Positions 22,179 to 33,257 are shown, counted from the stretch's first letter. The stretch: 64,000 nt of DNA from Eutypa lata (GCA_022661535.1 JAKULF010000005.1:3782001-3846000); one strand, 5' to 3'. The notes: generated by a model from the sequence alone, not told the origin. Numbers and translations are program-made.

Positions 22179-24081
22179 ATGCTACTGTCTTTAGCTGCAA
22201 GGCGGCGTGCCTGTCTTGCGACCCGACGGATCTTGATAGCGCGCCCACCGCCGCGACTTTTCCAGTCAACAGCAACATCAACATCAACCTCGGCGCTGCG
22301 CACGGCTATCGTAAAAGGTGCTACCTTCAAGGACAAGAGAGCATTATACGTTGTGGGAGGGGTTAATCTAGCCATCATTGGCTTGCTATGCACCAGGCAA
22401 GACAATGGAGATTATCACGATGACCCGCGCGACGTCAGAGCCCTTTCAACAGTCCCCTTTACCAAACTACTCTCAGGATGGGTGTAAGTGTAACTCTACA
22501 TTTCGAGTATAGGTAGCCCCTTCCTTCCGCACCATTATTAACATATTGCGACGTATAGAGCTTTTGCATTTTGTTCCTCTCCGGCATGGGTCGATATGAG
22601 CGAGTCTTTATACAATATCTTCTCCAAAATTCCCCTCGTTTCTTCCATCACCCACTCAGTTGTCATGCGAACGTTCTTCAACCAGTTTCTCGGCGGAGAG
22701 ACCACTTTAGAATGCATTCCTAAAATTGAGATCATGCGCAAGGAGCAAATAGGAACTCTCCTTGGCTACAACATCGAGGCGAACCTAGACGGCTCAAGTA
22801 AGGATCCCCAATTGATCCTTGACCAGACACAACATGTTCTGTTATCTATTGAAGCCCAAGGGAAACTAGCCAAGAAATTCTGGCCTGACACCAGCGCCAC
22901 TGGTGGGGACAACCGCTTCTGGGTCCGCATCAAGCTGACTGGTTTACTGCCACATCCCGTTGCTCTATACCGGGGCTCCAATGCCATCCTGAAGGCGAGG
23001 GAGGAGAAGGGGTTAGACAAGGATGTACCGTACCCCGGGTTGCCGCACGATGGCGACTGGGAGGCAGCGTTGAATGGAAAGGGGGTCACCGATAGTGATC
23101 GTCAACAGTTGCTTGGTCTACAAGCGACCATGGAAACCATTGCAAGCAAGGCGCGAGACAATAATGTGCGAATTGTCATCGACGCCGAGCAGTCGTGGTA
23201 CCAGCCTGTAATTGACAGTCTGACAGACGAGCTCATGCAAAAGTACAACACCTTGGACGGACCAGCCACCTGCATTGCCTCGTTCCAAGCCTACCTTCGC
23301 AGGTACCCTCAGCTGCTCGATCAACAAATCCAACGTGCGGATAAGAAAGGGTACAAGCTTCTCTTCAAGCAGGTCAGGGGTGCATATATGGTGACCGAGG
23401 CTGAAAGGTGGAAAAAAGAAGGCAGGGAAGGAGAGGGGCCCGTGTGGGCTACCAAAGCAGAGACGGATGCCAGCTTCAACTATGGTATCAAGAAGACCCT
23501 TCTTACTGTGGCTAATCAGTTACACAAGACTGGTCACTCGAGGATCAGCGTTGTGTTTGCTACGCATAACTCTATTAGTATCGACCTTGGTATCCAACTA
23601 CTACAGGAGTATGGACTAGCTAAGCACAAGGAGGATGAAGATAGACTTGTAGTTTCAAGGGAAGTTGCCGGTAGCATTGCCTTTGCGCAGTTATACGGTG
23701 AGTCTGCAAACCCTATTCCGCTTGATCAAAGAGGCGTCGTTGACATGCTAACGGATTCTGACTCCCAACTAGGGATGAAGGATGATCTCACAAACAGGAT
23801 TACGGGATCCATCACAACTGATGGTGGGTTCCCGCTTGTCGTTAAGGTGAGTTTATGTGCCCCCAACTCTTGCACAAGATCACGCGTCGGTATTGACTAT
23901 AAAACCATCACAGTCGATGAGTTACGGAGATTTAAAAGAATGCCTGCCATTTTTGGCTAGGCGCGCCACTGAGAATAAAACTGTTCTAGAGGGACGAGGT
24001 GGAGCTGCTGCCGAAAGGGTGAGGCTAGGTCGTGAGATTCGGAGACGTCTCCTGCCATTAAGTAGTAGAGATGCCTCTTAG
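22179..24081 (+). CDS. prnD: Proline dehydrogenase (proline oxidase), mitochondrial
   Basis: Three exons: 22179-22483, 22559-23846, 23914-24081, introns 75 and 67 bp, 586 aa. The enzyme oxidises L-proline to P5C with FAD and feeds electrons to the respiratory chain. The N-terminus (MLLSLAARRRACLATRRILIA) is Arg-rich, acid-free and looks like a mitochondrial presequence. PutA-like barrel blocks are visible: NRFWVRIKLTGLLP, NVRIVIDAEQSWYQP, TCIASFQAYLRR, YKLLFKQVRGAYMVTEAERW, VVFATHNSISI and FAQLYG. After the last intron come KSMSYGDLKECLPFLARRATENK and a closing REIRRRL, the usual proline dehydrogenase C-terminus. The last intron was placed because only that join restores the conserved VVK-x-MSYGDL segment. 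It is followed 662 bp downstream by P5C dehydrogenase on the same strand. The symbol is used by family and context. Confidence 0.92.
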
Positions 24082-24437
24082 ATAATGTTTAGCTATGTAA
24101 TGAATGCACATCGCCTTACATAATATCATATCTACCAAGAACGACATATTTTTTTACCCCATGCAGTCATCTATTTTTATTTCACAAATGCCTTGTCTCT
24201 ATAATTGTAATCTGAATTATGCGAGTGTATCGCTTAAAAGCATGGTATACCTAATTACTTCTATTACCACCCAAATAAAGAGTTGAATCTATCGTGGTCA
24301 TCATTATTATTGTCTAATGTATAATAATTTGCCATCTATTGCAAGCTGGCGTAAAAAAGGGGCTAATGAAATGGCTAGCGTGAGGGGCTATTTGAGGGGT
24401 TCAAGAACAGAATATCTGCTGTACTGCCCCAAATCCA

Positions 24438-24455
24438 CTCGGTCCGGGCCGGAGA
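24438..24455. promoter_or_regulatory. Double CGG-N-CCG site with exact CCGG-G-CCGG
   Basis: CTCGGTCCGG overlaps CCGGGCCGG. It lies about 290 bp upstream of the P5C dehydrogenase ATG. Confidence 0.65.
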
Positions 24456-24568
24456 AGATAATGTACAAAATATCAATGAGTAAATCGGTCAATGATAGTA
24501 TAGGAAAATAACGTAATCACAAAATGTAACTAAGGTCAATCCCGCAAAGACTAGCGTATCGAAGTTTC

Positions 24569-24579
24569 CCGGCCCGAGA
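24569..24579 (+). promoter_or_regulatory. CGG-N-CCG site, proximal P5C dehydrogenase promoter
   Basis: CCGGCCCGAGA, about 165 bp upstream of the ATG. Confidence 0.55.
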
Positions 24580-24743
24580 AGATAACGTCGGATCGGATGT
24601 GCGATGATACTCGACTCCGGGATGCCTTCAGCATTTATCTGTGAAGTTTTTTAATCGAATATGGTTTTGCTTTGCTGCTTTCCTCATTTATCACCGTGGC
24701 TGTTACTATTGCATGATTAGCTTGTTCGCTTCCATTTACGATC

Positions 24744-26493
24744 ATGGCCGCTTCTATTCTATACCCAGAGCCGGCTAACGCCGAAAGCGTGAGTGTCTCC
24801 CCCATTCAACCATCAATAACTCGCTGGCATACGGTAGTTTTAACATGAGATGGTTTACCAGCTCGCGTATGAACCCGGCTCAGAGGAGAGGAAGCTTCTG
24901 ATAGCTGCCCTTGAGGAGATGGAGAGCACCACCACCGAGATCCCCAGCATCATCAACGGTGAGCGCATCTACAGCGGCCGAAAGAGCGTCCAGGCAAACC
25001 CCTGGAAGAGGCATGGGATTCCTCTCGCAGAGTACCACGAAGCCGACGAGGAGACCATTGAGAAGAAGGCCATTCCTGGAGCCCTCGAGGCGAGAAAGAA
25101 ATGGGCCAACCTGCCATTCAGGGAACGCGCCGCCGTCTACAAGCGAGCAGCTAAGCTCGTCGAGTCTCCGAAGTACAGGTGGAAGCTTATGGCGGCTACC
25201 ATGATAGGGCAAGGCAAAACCTGTGGACAGGCGGAGGGCGATTGCATCACCGAGGTCATCGACACCCTCAACTTCCACGTCTACTTTTGCCACCAGCTAT
25301 ACCAGCAGCAGCCACCTAAGCAGTCCGACTCGGCATCGAGCACCCTCGACTACCGACCATTGGAAGGCTTCGTGCTTGCGATTTCACCTTTCAACTTCAC
25401 CGCGCTAGGGGCCCACATCGCCTTCACGCCCGCCATTCTGGGTAACGTCATACTTTGGAAGCCTTCACCTATGGCCATTTTATCCAATTATATCCTATAC
25501 CAGATCATGGAGGAAGCCGGTATGCCCAAGGGCGTCGTCCAATTCTTACCCCTAGCAGACCCGACCAAACTGGTGGAGCCAGCCCTCGCTAGTCCCCATT
25601 TCTCCGGTCTTCACTACACCGGCTCATCAGCCGTCCTGAGGAGTCTGTGGACCAAGATCGGTATCAACACGAACACGTACAGGACCTTTCCGCGCGTAGT
25701 TGGGGAGAGCGGCGGCAATAACTTCCACCTAGTGCACAACTCCTGCCGGGACGACGTGGACTGGTTGGCATCTGCAGCAGTGCGCTCGGCGTACGAGTTC
25801 CAGGGTCAGAAGTGCAGTGCATTGTCCCGATTCTTCGTGCCCAAGTCTATGTGGGACCAAGGCGATTTGAAGAACGCGCTACTGAGAGAAGCGGCTAAGA
25901 TGACGCACGGCGACGATGTGAAGCAGATTCATCACCCCCTGGGGCCCGTGGTATCTCAAGCTTCCTTTGAGCGGTTTGGCGAATTTGTCAAGCGCGCTCA
26001 AGACGATGGACACCAACTGATCTACGGCGGCAATACCGATGGTAGCAGGGGCTTCTTTGTTCAGCCGGCGATATTTGAGGTTGCACAATCTGGCAAGAGC
26101 TCCGAGTCGGATCTGATGACCAAGGAGCTATTTGGACCTTTGTTCGCTGTGCAGACCTACGATGACGTTTCACCCATGGGCTTCGAGGATGTATGTGATC
26201 TCATTGATAGTACTACCGAGTACGGGCTGGCGGGCTCCGTCTTTGCCCGAGATAGGGAAGCGGTGCGCACTGCGAACGAGAGGTTGCGAGATTCCGTCGG
26301 CATGTTTTGCATCAACGACAAGTGCACGGGGGCGGTTATCGGCGCACAGCCCTTTGGAGGAGCGAGGTCAAGCGGCACAAACGACAAGGCCAATTCGATC
26401 AATGTGCTCCTTAGGTTCTCGAGCATTCGTTGTGTTAAGGATTCTTATGTGAGCGGAAGCTCTACGCTGAGCGCTTGTCATATCCCTGAATGA
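24744..26493 (+). CDS. prnC: Delta-1-pyrroline-5-carboxylate dehydrogenase (ALDH4 type)
   Basis: Exon 1 24744-24788 (MAASILYPEPANAES), intron from GTGAGT, exon 2 most likely from 24862 (ACCAG/CTCGCG), to 26493, giving about 558 aa. An acceptor just before 24850 would keep four more residues. It oxidises P5C/glutamate semialdehyde to glutamate with NAD. Aldehyde dehydrogenase signatures are present: the ISPFNFTALGAH cofactor region, LWKPSPMAILSNY, the general-base Glu in VVGESGGNN, and the catalytic Cys in FQGQKCSALSR. KELFGPLFAVQTY and GGARSSGTNDK are P5C-dehydrogenase-like. No strong mitochondrial presequence is visible in exon 1, unlike the neighbouring proline dehydrogenase, so location is uncertain. 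It completes the proline-to-glutamate pathway with the upstream gene. Confidence 0.92.
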
Positions 26494-26757
26494 TAGGAAA
26501 GAGTGGGCTCGGGGAAGTGTTTTTTTACATTTTATGATTTAGGGCAAAAATTCTTTATTATATATTATCTAGGGATAATGAAATTATGCTAAATGTAGGT
26601 AGCACTACTCCGTAATAAGAAGAAAAGAAACAGTGCGTAGTTGATATTACTATTATATCCTTGGACGTACTGCTTGTGAAACTCCCAAGTATTCGAAAGA
26701 CTTCCCATACATAACCCATTTGTGTGTGTCTAGACATGCACAGATCTCGTAAAGAGT

Positions 26758-28285
26758 TCATGCCTGTGACTCCTCAAACGTCATGTCCCTCTCCTCTTTG
26801 ACCTTCTCCTGTTGTTGCGACTCGCTGGCCTTCTTCCTTTCCTCTGAAGCTCGTATCGAGTTCAACCACTCCATCCCGAGTGTAAAAGGAATCGACGCAC
26901 CCACAACTGCTACACACAAGATCTTGTTCTTGCAATTGCGGTATTCCAAATATCCCTAATAATAGCCAAAGCTTCCGGTGTAGAAGCAATCTCACTGAGT
27001 CTCGCAGCACCCATAGTGATTATGAGCTGCCCAGGTATCTCTGGCAAGCGTTGTGATACAAGGTTGAGTATTGTAGAGATTGTGATGGTCTGGCCCAAGG
27101 AGATGGCCACCGCACCCCCAAGTTGGTAGAACAAGACAGCAATAGCATTGCCGATCGCGATGTCTTCGTCATCCAGGACAACTGCGACAGCAGTGTAGGG
27201 TAGTTGCATTGCCATACCGGATCCAAGACCAGCGACTACGAGCGATGCTGCCCAGTAAACGGTGCTCGTATCCGGTTTCAATTGCGTCAGCATTGATTGC
27301 CTACCAATACATATTAATTCACCCATAGCCATATAAGGGACGTAGTAACCGAAAGCTTTTACGAGAGCGCCAACGGATATAAGGGCGATCAGCTGCGGAA
27401 CAAGAAGAGGGATAAAGTCAATGCCGGTGGTTACCGGATCAACTCCTATAACTCCTTGAAACCAGAATGGAAGGGAAAACACATCCTGAAGATCACGATA
27501 TTAGCTTCCTGAGGATGTACGAGAGTGACAGGGACTGCGATGCATATATCCTAGCTGTAATATTGAGCGAAACGATGCATTCGATGAATCGAGCATCGGA
27601 GACAGGGGTGTGAGAACATGATAGAGAGAAGACTTACAATATATGTCTGGGCGCCGAGGAAGAAAAGCACCATCGCCCCAGTCCATATTGAGCGTTTCTT
27701 AAAGACTTTGAAAGGAATCAAAACTCTGTCGCCTCTTCTCCATTGTAAAAGAATAAACAATACCGCGATAGCAACAGAACCGACCAGACAGCCGATAACA
27801 TCTGGAGAATTCCACGGTTTTGTTTGGCCACCCCACTGTAACACAAGTAATAAACAGCAAGCTGCCCCAACGAATACTAGGCAACCTAGAGGGTCCATAT
27901 TACTGATTTTCGTTGTGAAGGGCAGTGCTCGATCTTTATTAGGTGCGCCTCTGAGCCGCAGGAAAATGGTAAGGCCAATGAGAACGAGTGCCCCGATGGG
28001 AAGATTGCTGCACGGATTAATATAAACTAGTATCTGGATATCACTGGATATATGCAACTCACATCCAAAAACACCACCTCCAAGTTGCATGTTGAGCAAG
28101 AGCACCTCCTAGAACAGGGCCAACCGTAACAGCAATCACAAACACATTGATCACCACACCCATATAGAGTGGGCGACTTTTGAGGGGCACGACCTGGCTG
28201 ATAATGCTTAAGGCGCCTTGGAGTACATACACCCGCAGCATCCAGGCCAGCAACGGCTCTCCCCACTATGAAGTGGAGGGGGCCA
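26758..28285 (-). pseudogene. Decayed MFS drug:H+ antiporter (DHA14-like), 5'-truncated
   Basis: Homology starts abruptly near 28285 in the middle of the protein, with FIVGRAVAGLDAAGV; the first two to three membrane helices are missing. A 4-bp tandem duplication (TGTATGTA, near 28230) shifts the frame before LQGALSIISQVVPLKSRPLYMG. The next introns still splice cleanly: WCFW/INLPIGALVLIGL across GTGAGT...GTGCAG, and AQTYI/DVFSLPFWFQGV. A second frame break lies near 26940, where IWNTAIARTR must switch frame to reach ILCVAVVGASIPFTLGMEWL. The C-terminal tail is charged and ends in EESQA. Two frame breaks plus loss of the N-terminus argue against function. Intact members export toxic or secondary metabolites. 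Confidence 0.8.
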
Positions 28286-28486
28286 AGGGGGCTGAGCGGT
28301 TACTACCACACAAACTAAAAAGTCACATGAAGTTGGTCATGAAATAAGGCTTAGGGAATAAGAATTAGTGTGAAAGTTATTATCTAATTCCTAAGTTTAT
28401 AGTAAAGACGAAATATGTCAGATGAATGACACAATCTACTGGTGAAAGCCCCCTCCTGAGCCTGGATACAGGAGGCTATCAATCAA

Positions 28487-29623
28487 TTAGACAGATTTCT
28501 TAGTATTTTTAGCCTTGGCATCTTCCTCTAAGAACCACTTTCCAGCCTTCGCGAGACCTTCTTGCATGCTGACCTTAGGCTTGTATCCAAGAACCCTCTT
28601 CGCCTTCTCCCCGTTCAAAGTACGGGTTATGGTGGTCAGACGGATGGCTTCTCGTGTCACAATAGGTTGTTCGCGGCCCCACGTTCGCATCCAGGTTATC
28701 CATTCATTGATGGCAGCCATTAATAGGGCAACCCATTTAGGAATGATCTTGATATCTTCTTTTCTGACTGTAAGCCCGACAGATGCCGCGATGGCCCGTT
28801 GGAACTCCCAGAACTCGACGGGTTCGTCATTGGTGACATTGAAGCTCTGTCCGTCTACGCGCTGCTCTATTCGCGGGGGAGGTTTCCCATAGGCGTTCAC
28901 AAGGGCCTGGGCGGCGAGTAGGTGGGCATCTACAAGGTTTGAAACATAGACGAAATCGTACATGTTCCCACCAGGACCCATTTGAAAGCTGGCCTTCCCC
29001 ATCCGGGCATTTGCAACGATCTTGCCCATGGTAACAGTATCTCGCTCGCCAAAAGCAGTAGCGGGACGCATGGAGACGGTCAACATCGAGGAGTCGCCAT
29101 TCTTGCGGTTGGCAGCGAGGATCTCGGCCTCGGCCTCTGCCTTGGTCAAGGTGTAGACACGTTTCTGTGCAGGATACTGGAGGACTGGGAAGGTTTCATC
29201 GGCATCCAGTAGATTGGTAAGATTGTCGTGAATAACGGACGATGTGGAGGTGTTGATGAAGGCTTGGACTGTTTTCACATTCCTTGCCGAGACGAGTAGA
29301 TTGCGAGCGCCAATTACGTTCACTCTCTGGAAGACCGACGGTTGTTGAACTGTGGAGTCTGGACACGCCACATGGAAAACAGTCTTCGGCTGAGCTTGAT
29401 TGAATACGGCCTCAACGTCAGCAAGCGATGAGATGTCACAGGTGTGGTAGTTGACACCGGAAACCTGGTTGTGGTTGGTGTTGATGTCGATGACATGAAT
29501 CTGGCAATCAGGCTCGCGTTCGAGCAAGCCGTTGACCAGATGAAAGCCGATGAAGCCGCAACCGCCAGTGACGATGGCAGGACTGAGTGACGGAGAACCG
29601 CCAGCATTTCTCGCGTTGGTCAT
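28487..29623 (-). CDS. NAD-dependent epimerase / 3-beta-HSD family oxidoreductase (Erg26-like)
   Basis: Single exon, 378 aa, taking the start as MTNARNAGG at 29623; the frame is open upstream but that part lacks family character. The N-terminal Rossmann motif VTGGCGFIG is about residue 20. D-I-N follows at the end of strand 2, and the catalytic Tyr-Lys pair is in YTLTKAEAE (YxxxK). VDAHLLAAQAL and FNVTNDEPVEFWEF are typical of sterol-4-alpha-carboxylate 3-dehydrogenase relatives. Erg26 decarboxylates C4-carboxysterols, while many fungal paralogues work in secondary metabolism. Its neighbours here are relics of an MFS exporter, a P450 and an O-methyltransferase, so it may be the surviving gene of a dismantled biosynthetic locus. 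That is an inference. Confidence 0.85.
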   Translation of the reverse strand: MTNARNAGGSPSLSPAIVTGGCGFIGFHLVNGLLEREPDCQIHVIDINTNHNQVSGVNYHTCDISSLADVEAVFNQAQPKTVFHVACPDSTVQQPSVFQRVNVIGARNLLVSARNVKTVQAFINTSTSSVIHDNLTNLLDADETFPVLQYPAQKRVYTLTKAEAEAEILAANRKNGDSSMLTVSMRPATAFGERDTVTMGKIVANARMGKASFQMGPGGNMYDFVYVSNLVDAHLLAAQALVNAYGKPPPRIEQRVDGQSFNVTNDEPVEFWEFQRAIAASVGLTVRKEDIKIIPKWVALLMAAINEWITWMRTWGREQPIVTREAIRLTTITRTLNGEKAKRVLGYKPKVSMQEGLAKAGKWFLEEDAKAKNTKKSV

Positions 29624-30442
29624 GGTGAGTGAAGAGAAGAGCGTGTAATGAATTTGCGTGATGCGGAAGTTGATGTGCAACGGATGGGTCTTATCTCCCA
29701 ATTGACATCCTGGCTACTACATGCACTACATGCAACGTTTGGTCTAATGAGATGTGGTTGGTCAGTATCAGTGCTTAACCACAATTTCGTTTGTCCAATC
29801 ATTTACCTTGAACAGGTCTCCTCCATGTGACACGTTCATCTGGTGGCTGGCATCAGATATTACGCGAAGAGTGTGCAATAACTGCAGGTGCAGTGTCACA
29901 CTAATCAACCAACTGCTTATTGGAAAACTGTCTCGGGATACTAAGTACCTGCATAGCCCGATATAGGTTGATCAGCCAATTTCATATTAGCAAAGTCTTG
30001 GCAAGGTGCAAATCTCCTACTCAGACCCTCAAACATCTTTCTGCTTATGTAGACATCTAATCAAGGCAAGGGATATGATATAATTGCGATGTCTGCTTAG
30101 GTAGCCACGTACCGCACTGTTACCTATACCGCAATGGCGCATTTGGAGGCTTTGGAGATTTACGATTCTGCCGTTCCTGAGACCCAAAGAAATAAAGGAA
30201 CTTCCGTATAAATCCCATGTGAGAGACACCCATATACATCTTTGAGAAAATCTACCAACAGTCACAAGTCCTTGGCCATGCTATCTCGCTTTACCAAGAT
30301 ATTGATGGCACTGTGACTTATGGGAGATGATTATAGCCTCGGCTGTCTATACGGAAAGTTCATTTCTAATTTCTGAAGGAACCATTTCTGTAACACGCGA
30401 GAGACCTTCTCCGTTACTGTTGCCGGCCAGAAGATCTATATT
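29624..30442. other. Intergenic, 0.8 kb, between HSD gene and P450 relic
   Basis: No supported gene or repeat. Confidence 0.5.
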
Positions 30443-30930
30443 ATGACTTCTGCAACTAACGTTTCTGCAGCACTCAACAGTCTGCAGACATTTGACAATG
30501 GCAAACCAGAAGCATTTCTCATGCGTCGGTTCGGTATTTCAGAGAAAGCAATCAGGACTCTGTTCGAAAAGCCGACTGCCTCCCTATACGTATCTAACAT
30601 ACTTGAACCAATCCCACATTTGAAATCAATCCATGGCGCTTATCAGCGAGAGCCTTATAAAGAAGGAGTTGAATACAGGGAAGAAGTACGCCGACTTCGA
30701 GCTAACCTTACTGGATGCGATAGACCAAAAGAATGCAATGGAAAACAATCTCACCAAAGGCTCTACTACTCTCCAATGGAGTAGAACCAATAGAGTACAC
30801 TGTGTCTCTCCTTCAGCTAGTTCGCCAAACTCTTGTGGAAGCCACTACCATTGCGTTCTTCGGCCCAGAGCTTCTCCGAACCGACCCAGAGTTCGTGGAC
30901 AACTTTTTCCATTTTGATAACAATATCCAG
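30443..30930 (+). pseudogene. Cytochrome P450 N-terminal/middle fragment, frameshifted
   Basis: Three successive + frames together resemble the region before the I-helix of fungal P450s. They read MRRFGISEKAIRTLFEKP, then SLIKKELNTGKKYADFELTLLDAIDQ in another frame, then EYTVSLLQLVRQTLVEATTIAFFGPELL followed by DPEFVDNFFHFDNNI in a third. The last part matches the 'FFGPxLLxxxPxxVDxFxxFD' pattern of CYP families near the substrate-recognition region. No heme-binding FxxGxxxCxG is present downstream; sequence identity stops at about 30930. The frame changes and truncation make it a relic. Family assignment is moderate because only a weakly conserved part remains. Confidence 0.5.
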
Positions 30931-31388
30931 TCGACGACGCCGAGCTTGGCGGCGAGATCCCGGTTGCCGATGGAGGAGGTTTCTTGTTTTTCTTTTGCGG
31001 AGGACTTTCCGTTTCTACCATCGCCCTTGTCTTCTTGAAATGGGGGCGGGAGCGGTACGGCCTGCGCCACGCCCAGGGCATCCAGCGTGCGAAGGACGTC
31101 GATCCGGCTGATGGCGGGACCCGTAAGGTCGACCAGAATAGCAGTCGGGCCCTACGCCAGGTTCAGCATAATCTGGATGGTGTTGATGAGCGCGGATCGC
31201 GCCCCTAGGAGCTCCGGGTGGTCGACTGTGTCCTGCCAGTCCTGACGTCCGCGTACCTCGTTAGCAGTCGCAGCCTCGGACGAGGGCTGGCGGAGGCCGT
31301 GCTGCTAGACTTGCTGCTGCGGGCTCGTAGCCGCCTCGAGGATGGCTGTAGCCTGAGCGATGGGCGAGGGTATGGATATGGCCGCCAT
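30931..31388 (-). pseudogene. O-methyltransferase N-terminal fragment with in-frame stops
   Basis: Reading from ATG 31386-31388 on the - strand gives MAAISIPSPIAQATAILEA, then after one TAG stop QHGLRQPSSEAATANEV, RSALINTIQIMLNLA, a second TAG, then GPTAILVDL and ISRIDVLRTLDALGVAQAVPL, followed by IGNRDLAAKLGVVD. This is the dimerisation/winged-helix N-terminus of fungal SAM-dependent O-methyltransferases ('LI-A-ML-LA-GP ... VL-L--L-IA--VPL--IS--DLAAKLG'). The catalytic SAM domain is absent, because the fragment ends at 30931 where the P450 relic begins. The first stop (CAG to TAG in a Gln run) is the C-to-T in CpA change typical of repeat-induced point mutation, but one event is not proof. 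Confidence 0.7.
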
Positions 31389-32428
31389 GTTCTGGTCTTT
31401 TCTTTTCTGCTTTTCTGCTTTCTCATTTTCCTACCCCGCTACCTCTGCAAAGGGGCAAACTAAGGTAGGGAAGAGTAAGGTAAAGTAATGGGGGGTTCGT
31501 CTGTCCCAAGATCCAGCTAGCTGGCTATCAAAGGCCATTATATCTTTATGTAGGTGCGAAGTTGTCGGATCAGATGAGGGGAAGGGAAAAAAAGTGGTAC
31601 TTGCCGAGAGGAGAGAACCAGGGGTAAGATGGAAGGTGAGAGATAATGAAGGACGGTAAGATGCCAGCTATGGGTTTCTATGATAATAGTAGGGAGTATA
31701 TGCATGTTGGTTCCTTATACCTGGGACAGGGTTGTGATGAACCACTTAGATACGAATCGACTTGGGGGGGTTCCTGCATCCTAGATTTTGCCCAGCCAGG
31801 CCCATTAGGACAGCAGTCACTCGCTCACAGTGCCATTTGTATAGCTATGGGAGGAACTTTTCGTCGATAATGATTTGTCTAGTATGATGATACGATATGA
31901 TTCCGCATTCTGACAAGGCGATCAGGAGGTCCTATACAATTATTAACAGCACCGGAATCGTTTGAGACAGAAAGTATAAGATAAATTCACTACTATGTTA
32001 ATAACTGTGTATGTTAAAGGTCATGTAGACTTATAAGGCTGCCAGCCCCTTACCTTATAGTTCAAACCTGTTGAATTGACCTTCGATCGTTGCTTTCAAA
32101 AGTGAGAAATAACGGTACCCTTGATATAATTAACTATCTCACAAATACGTAATAATGCAATACCATGTGCAATACCGTCTTACACCTTTATATTCCCCAC
32201 AGCTGTAACACCTAGACCTTTGATACATAGAATAAGTTGTCATAATTATCAAAAGCTCACATCGTTCGAATTGGAAACGAGACATGGCATTCTACGAATA
32301 AGTACATCTTGCTCGATACACTGTCTACCTCCGGGTATATTAGGAACAACGGATCGAAAGAATAAGCTACTCGATGATAGACATCTTTCTTTAATCTCGA
32401 GTACGTACAGCACCACACCTAGAACTGA
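31389..32428. other. Intergenic, 1.0 kb
   Basis: Unremarkable AT-rich spacer downstream of the EF-hand gene. No supported ORF or RNA. Confidence 0.5.
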
Positions 32429-33257
32429 TTATTCATATCCACTGACAATGTCGTTCTCCACGTTCCTGTTCTTCGCAAAATGTACAAACGTTTTATCTGA
32501 GGACCAGTTAGCTTTATTATCCCTCTTTACACAATAGAGCCAAGGGCTTAAACCCTTACAGCTAAGTTTCCCCTCCCCATCTACATTGTTAATCAGGCTC
32601 TCGACCTCGGCGTCATTGACCAATTCGCCCAGTTCTGCCATCAGCTGCCGGAACTGGCTGGGCGTGACAGAGCCGTTGAGCGACGGTTCAAACTTCTTCC
32701 AGGCATTTTCGTACTGGGCATCTTCGTCTTGCGGTGGGTACGGCTGACCCGTCATCATAGTGATGAACTCTGTCTGAGGTTAGCATTTGATTTTCTGTAG
32801 TATTAATGAAAGAATAAAGAATCTGCATTGGTGGCCTAGAATTTTTTTTTTATTCCTACCATTGAAGTTGATGGTTCCATCCCCATCAAGATCAACTTCA
32901 TTGATGATCTGCTGGATCTCTGCCTCGGTAGGTGCTTGGCCTGGACTCTGAGACATCACTTTGGCGAATTCCTCGACACTGATATCGCCTGAGTATAATA
33001 TTAGAAGGCTGGTCTAGTCTGCGATTCCGAGCCCAAATAAAGCACTAACCGCCTTTGTCCGTATCCTAGAACGGAGTTAGAACGATCCCGTTCATCCACT
33101 CCAATATCAAATTCGTCTACTGGCAGGTACTCACATAGGAATCAAAAAGCTCTTTGAAGATTTGAATCTCCTCTGGTGACAGTGTTCTGGCCTGTTTCAT
33201 CTCGATTAGTGATCTTGATCGTTTCCCCTCTTTTGACAAGATGCCGGGACCCACCAT
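32429..33257 (-). CDS. Calmodulin-like EF-hand protein
   Basis: Five exons: 33257-33135, a 16-nt microexon 33065-33050, 32988-32860, 32769-32560 and 32496-32429, giving 181 aa. The microexon GATACGGACAAAGGCG completes the first EF loop, [13 protein letters not shown], which is split between exons 1 to 3. The second loop [13 protein letters not shown] is canonical. The C-terminal pair is degenerate: [13 protein letters not shown] lacks Asp at positions 1, 3 and 5, and [13 protein letters not shown] lacks the position-12 Glu. So two of four sites should bind Ca2+. The calmodulin-like order and FITMMTG linker suggest a calmodulin/myosin-light-chain-type adaptor rather than calmodulin itself. A 23-residue N-terminal extension ([16 protein letters not shown]) precedes the first helix. 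The last exon is the least certain. Confidence 0.82.

Larger units (their letters stand above)
24082..24743. promoter_or_regulatory. Intergenic promoter of P5C dehydrogenase
   Basis: 662 bp with no gene. It contains CTCGGTCCGGGCCGGAGA at 24438-24455, including an exact CCGG-G-CCGG, and CCGGCCCGAGA at 24569-24579. The bases after each site are also similar (GGAGAAGATAATG versus CGAGAAGATAACG), as if one copy arose from the other. Confidence 0.65.

Noticed and set aside
28190..28235. Reading GTATGT near 28230 as an intron donor that would rescue the MFS frame
   Set aside because: The intron would be only 37 nt and would remove the conserved LQGAL segment. A 4-bp duplication explains the break better.
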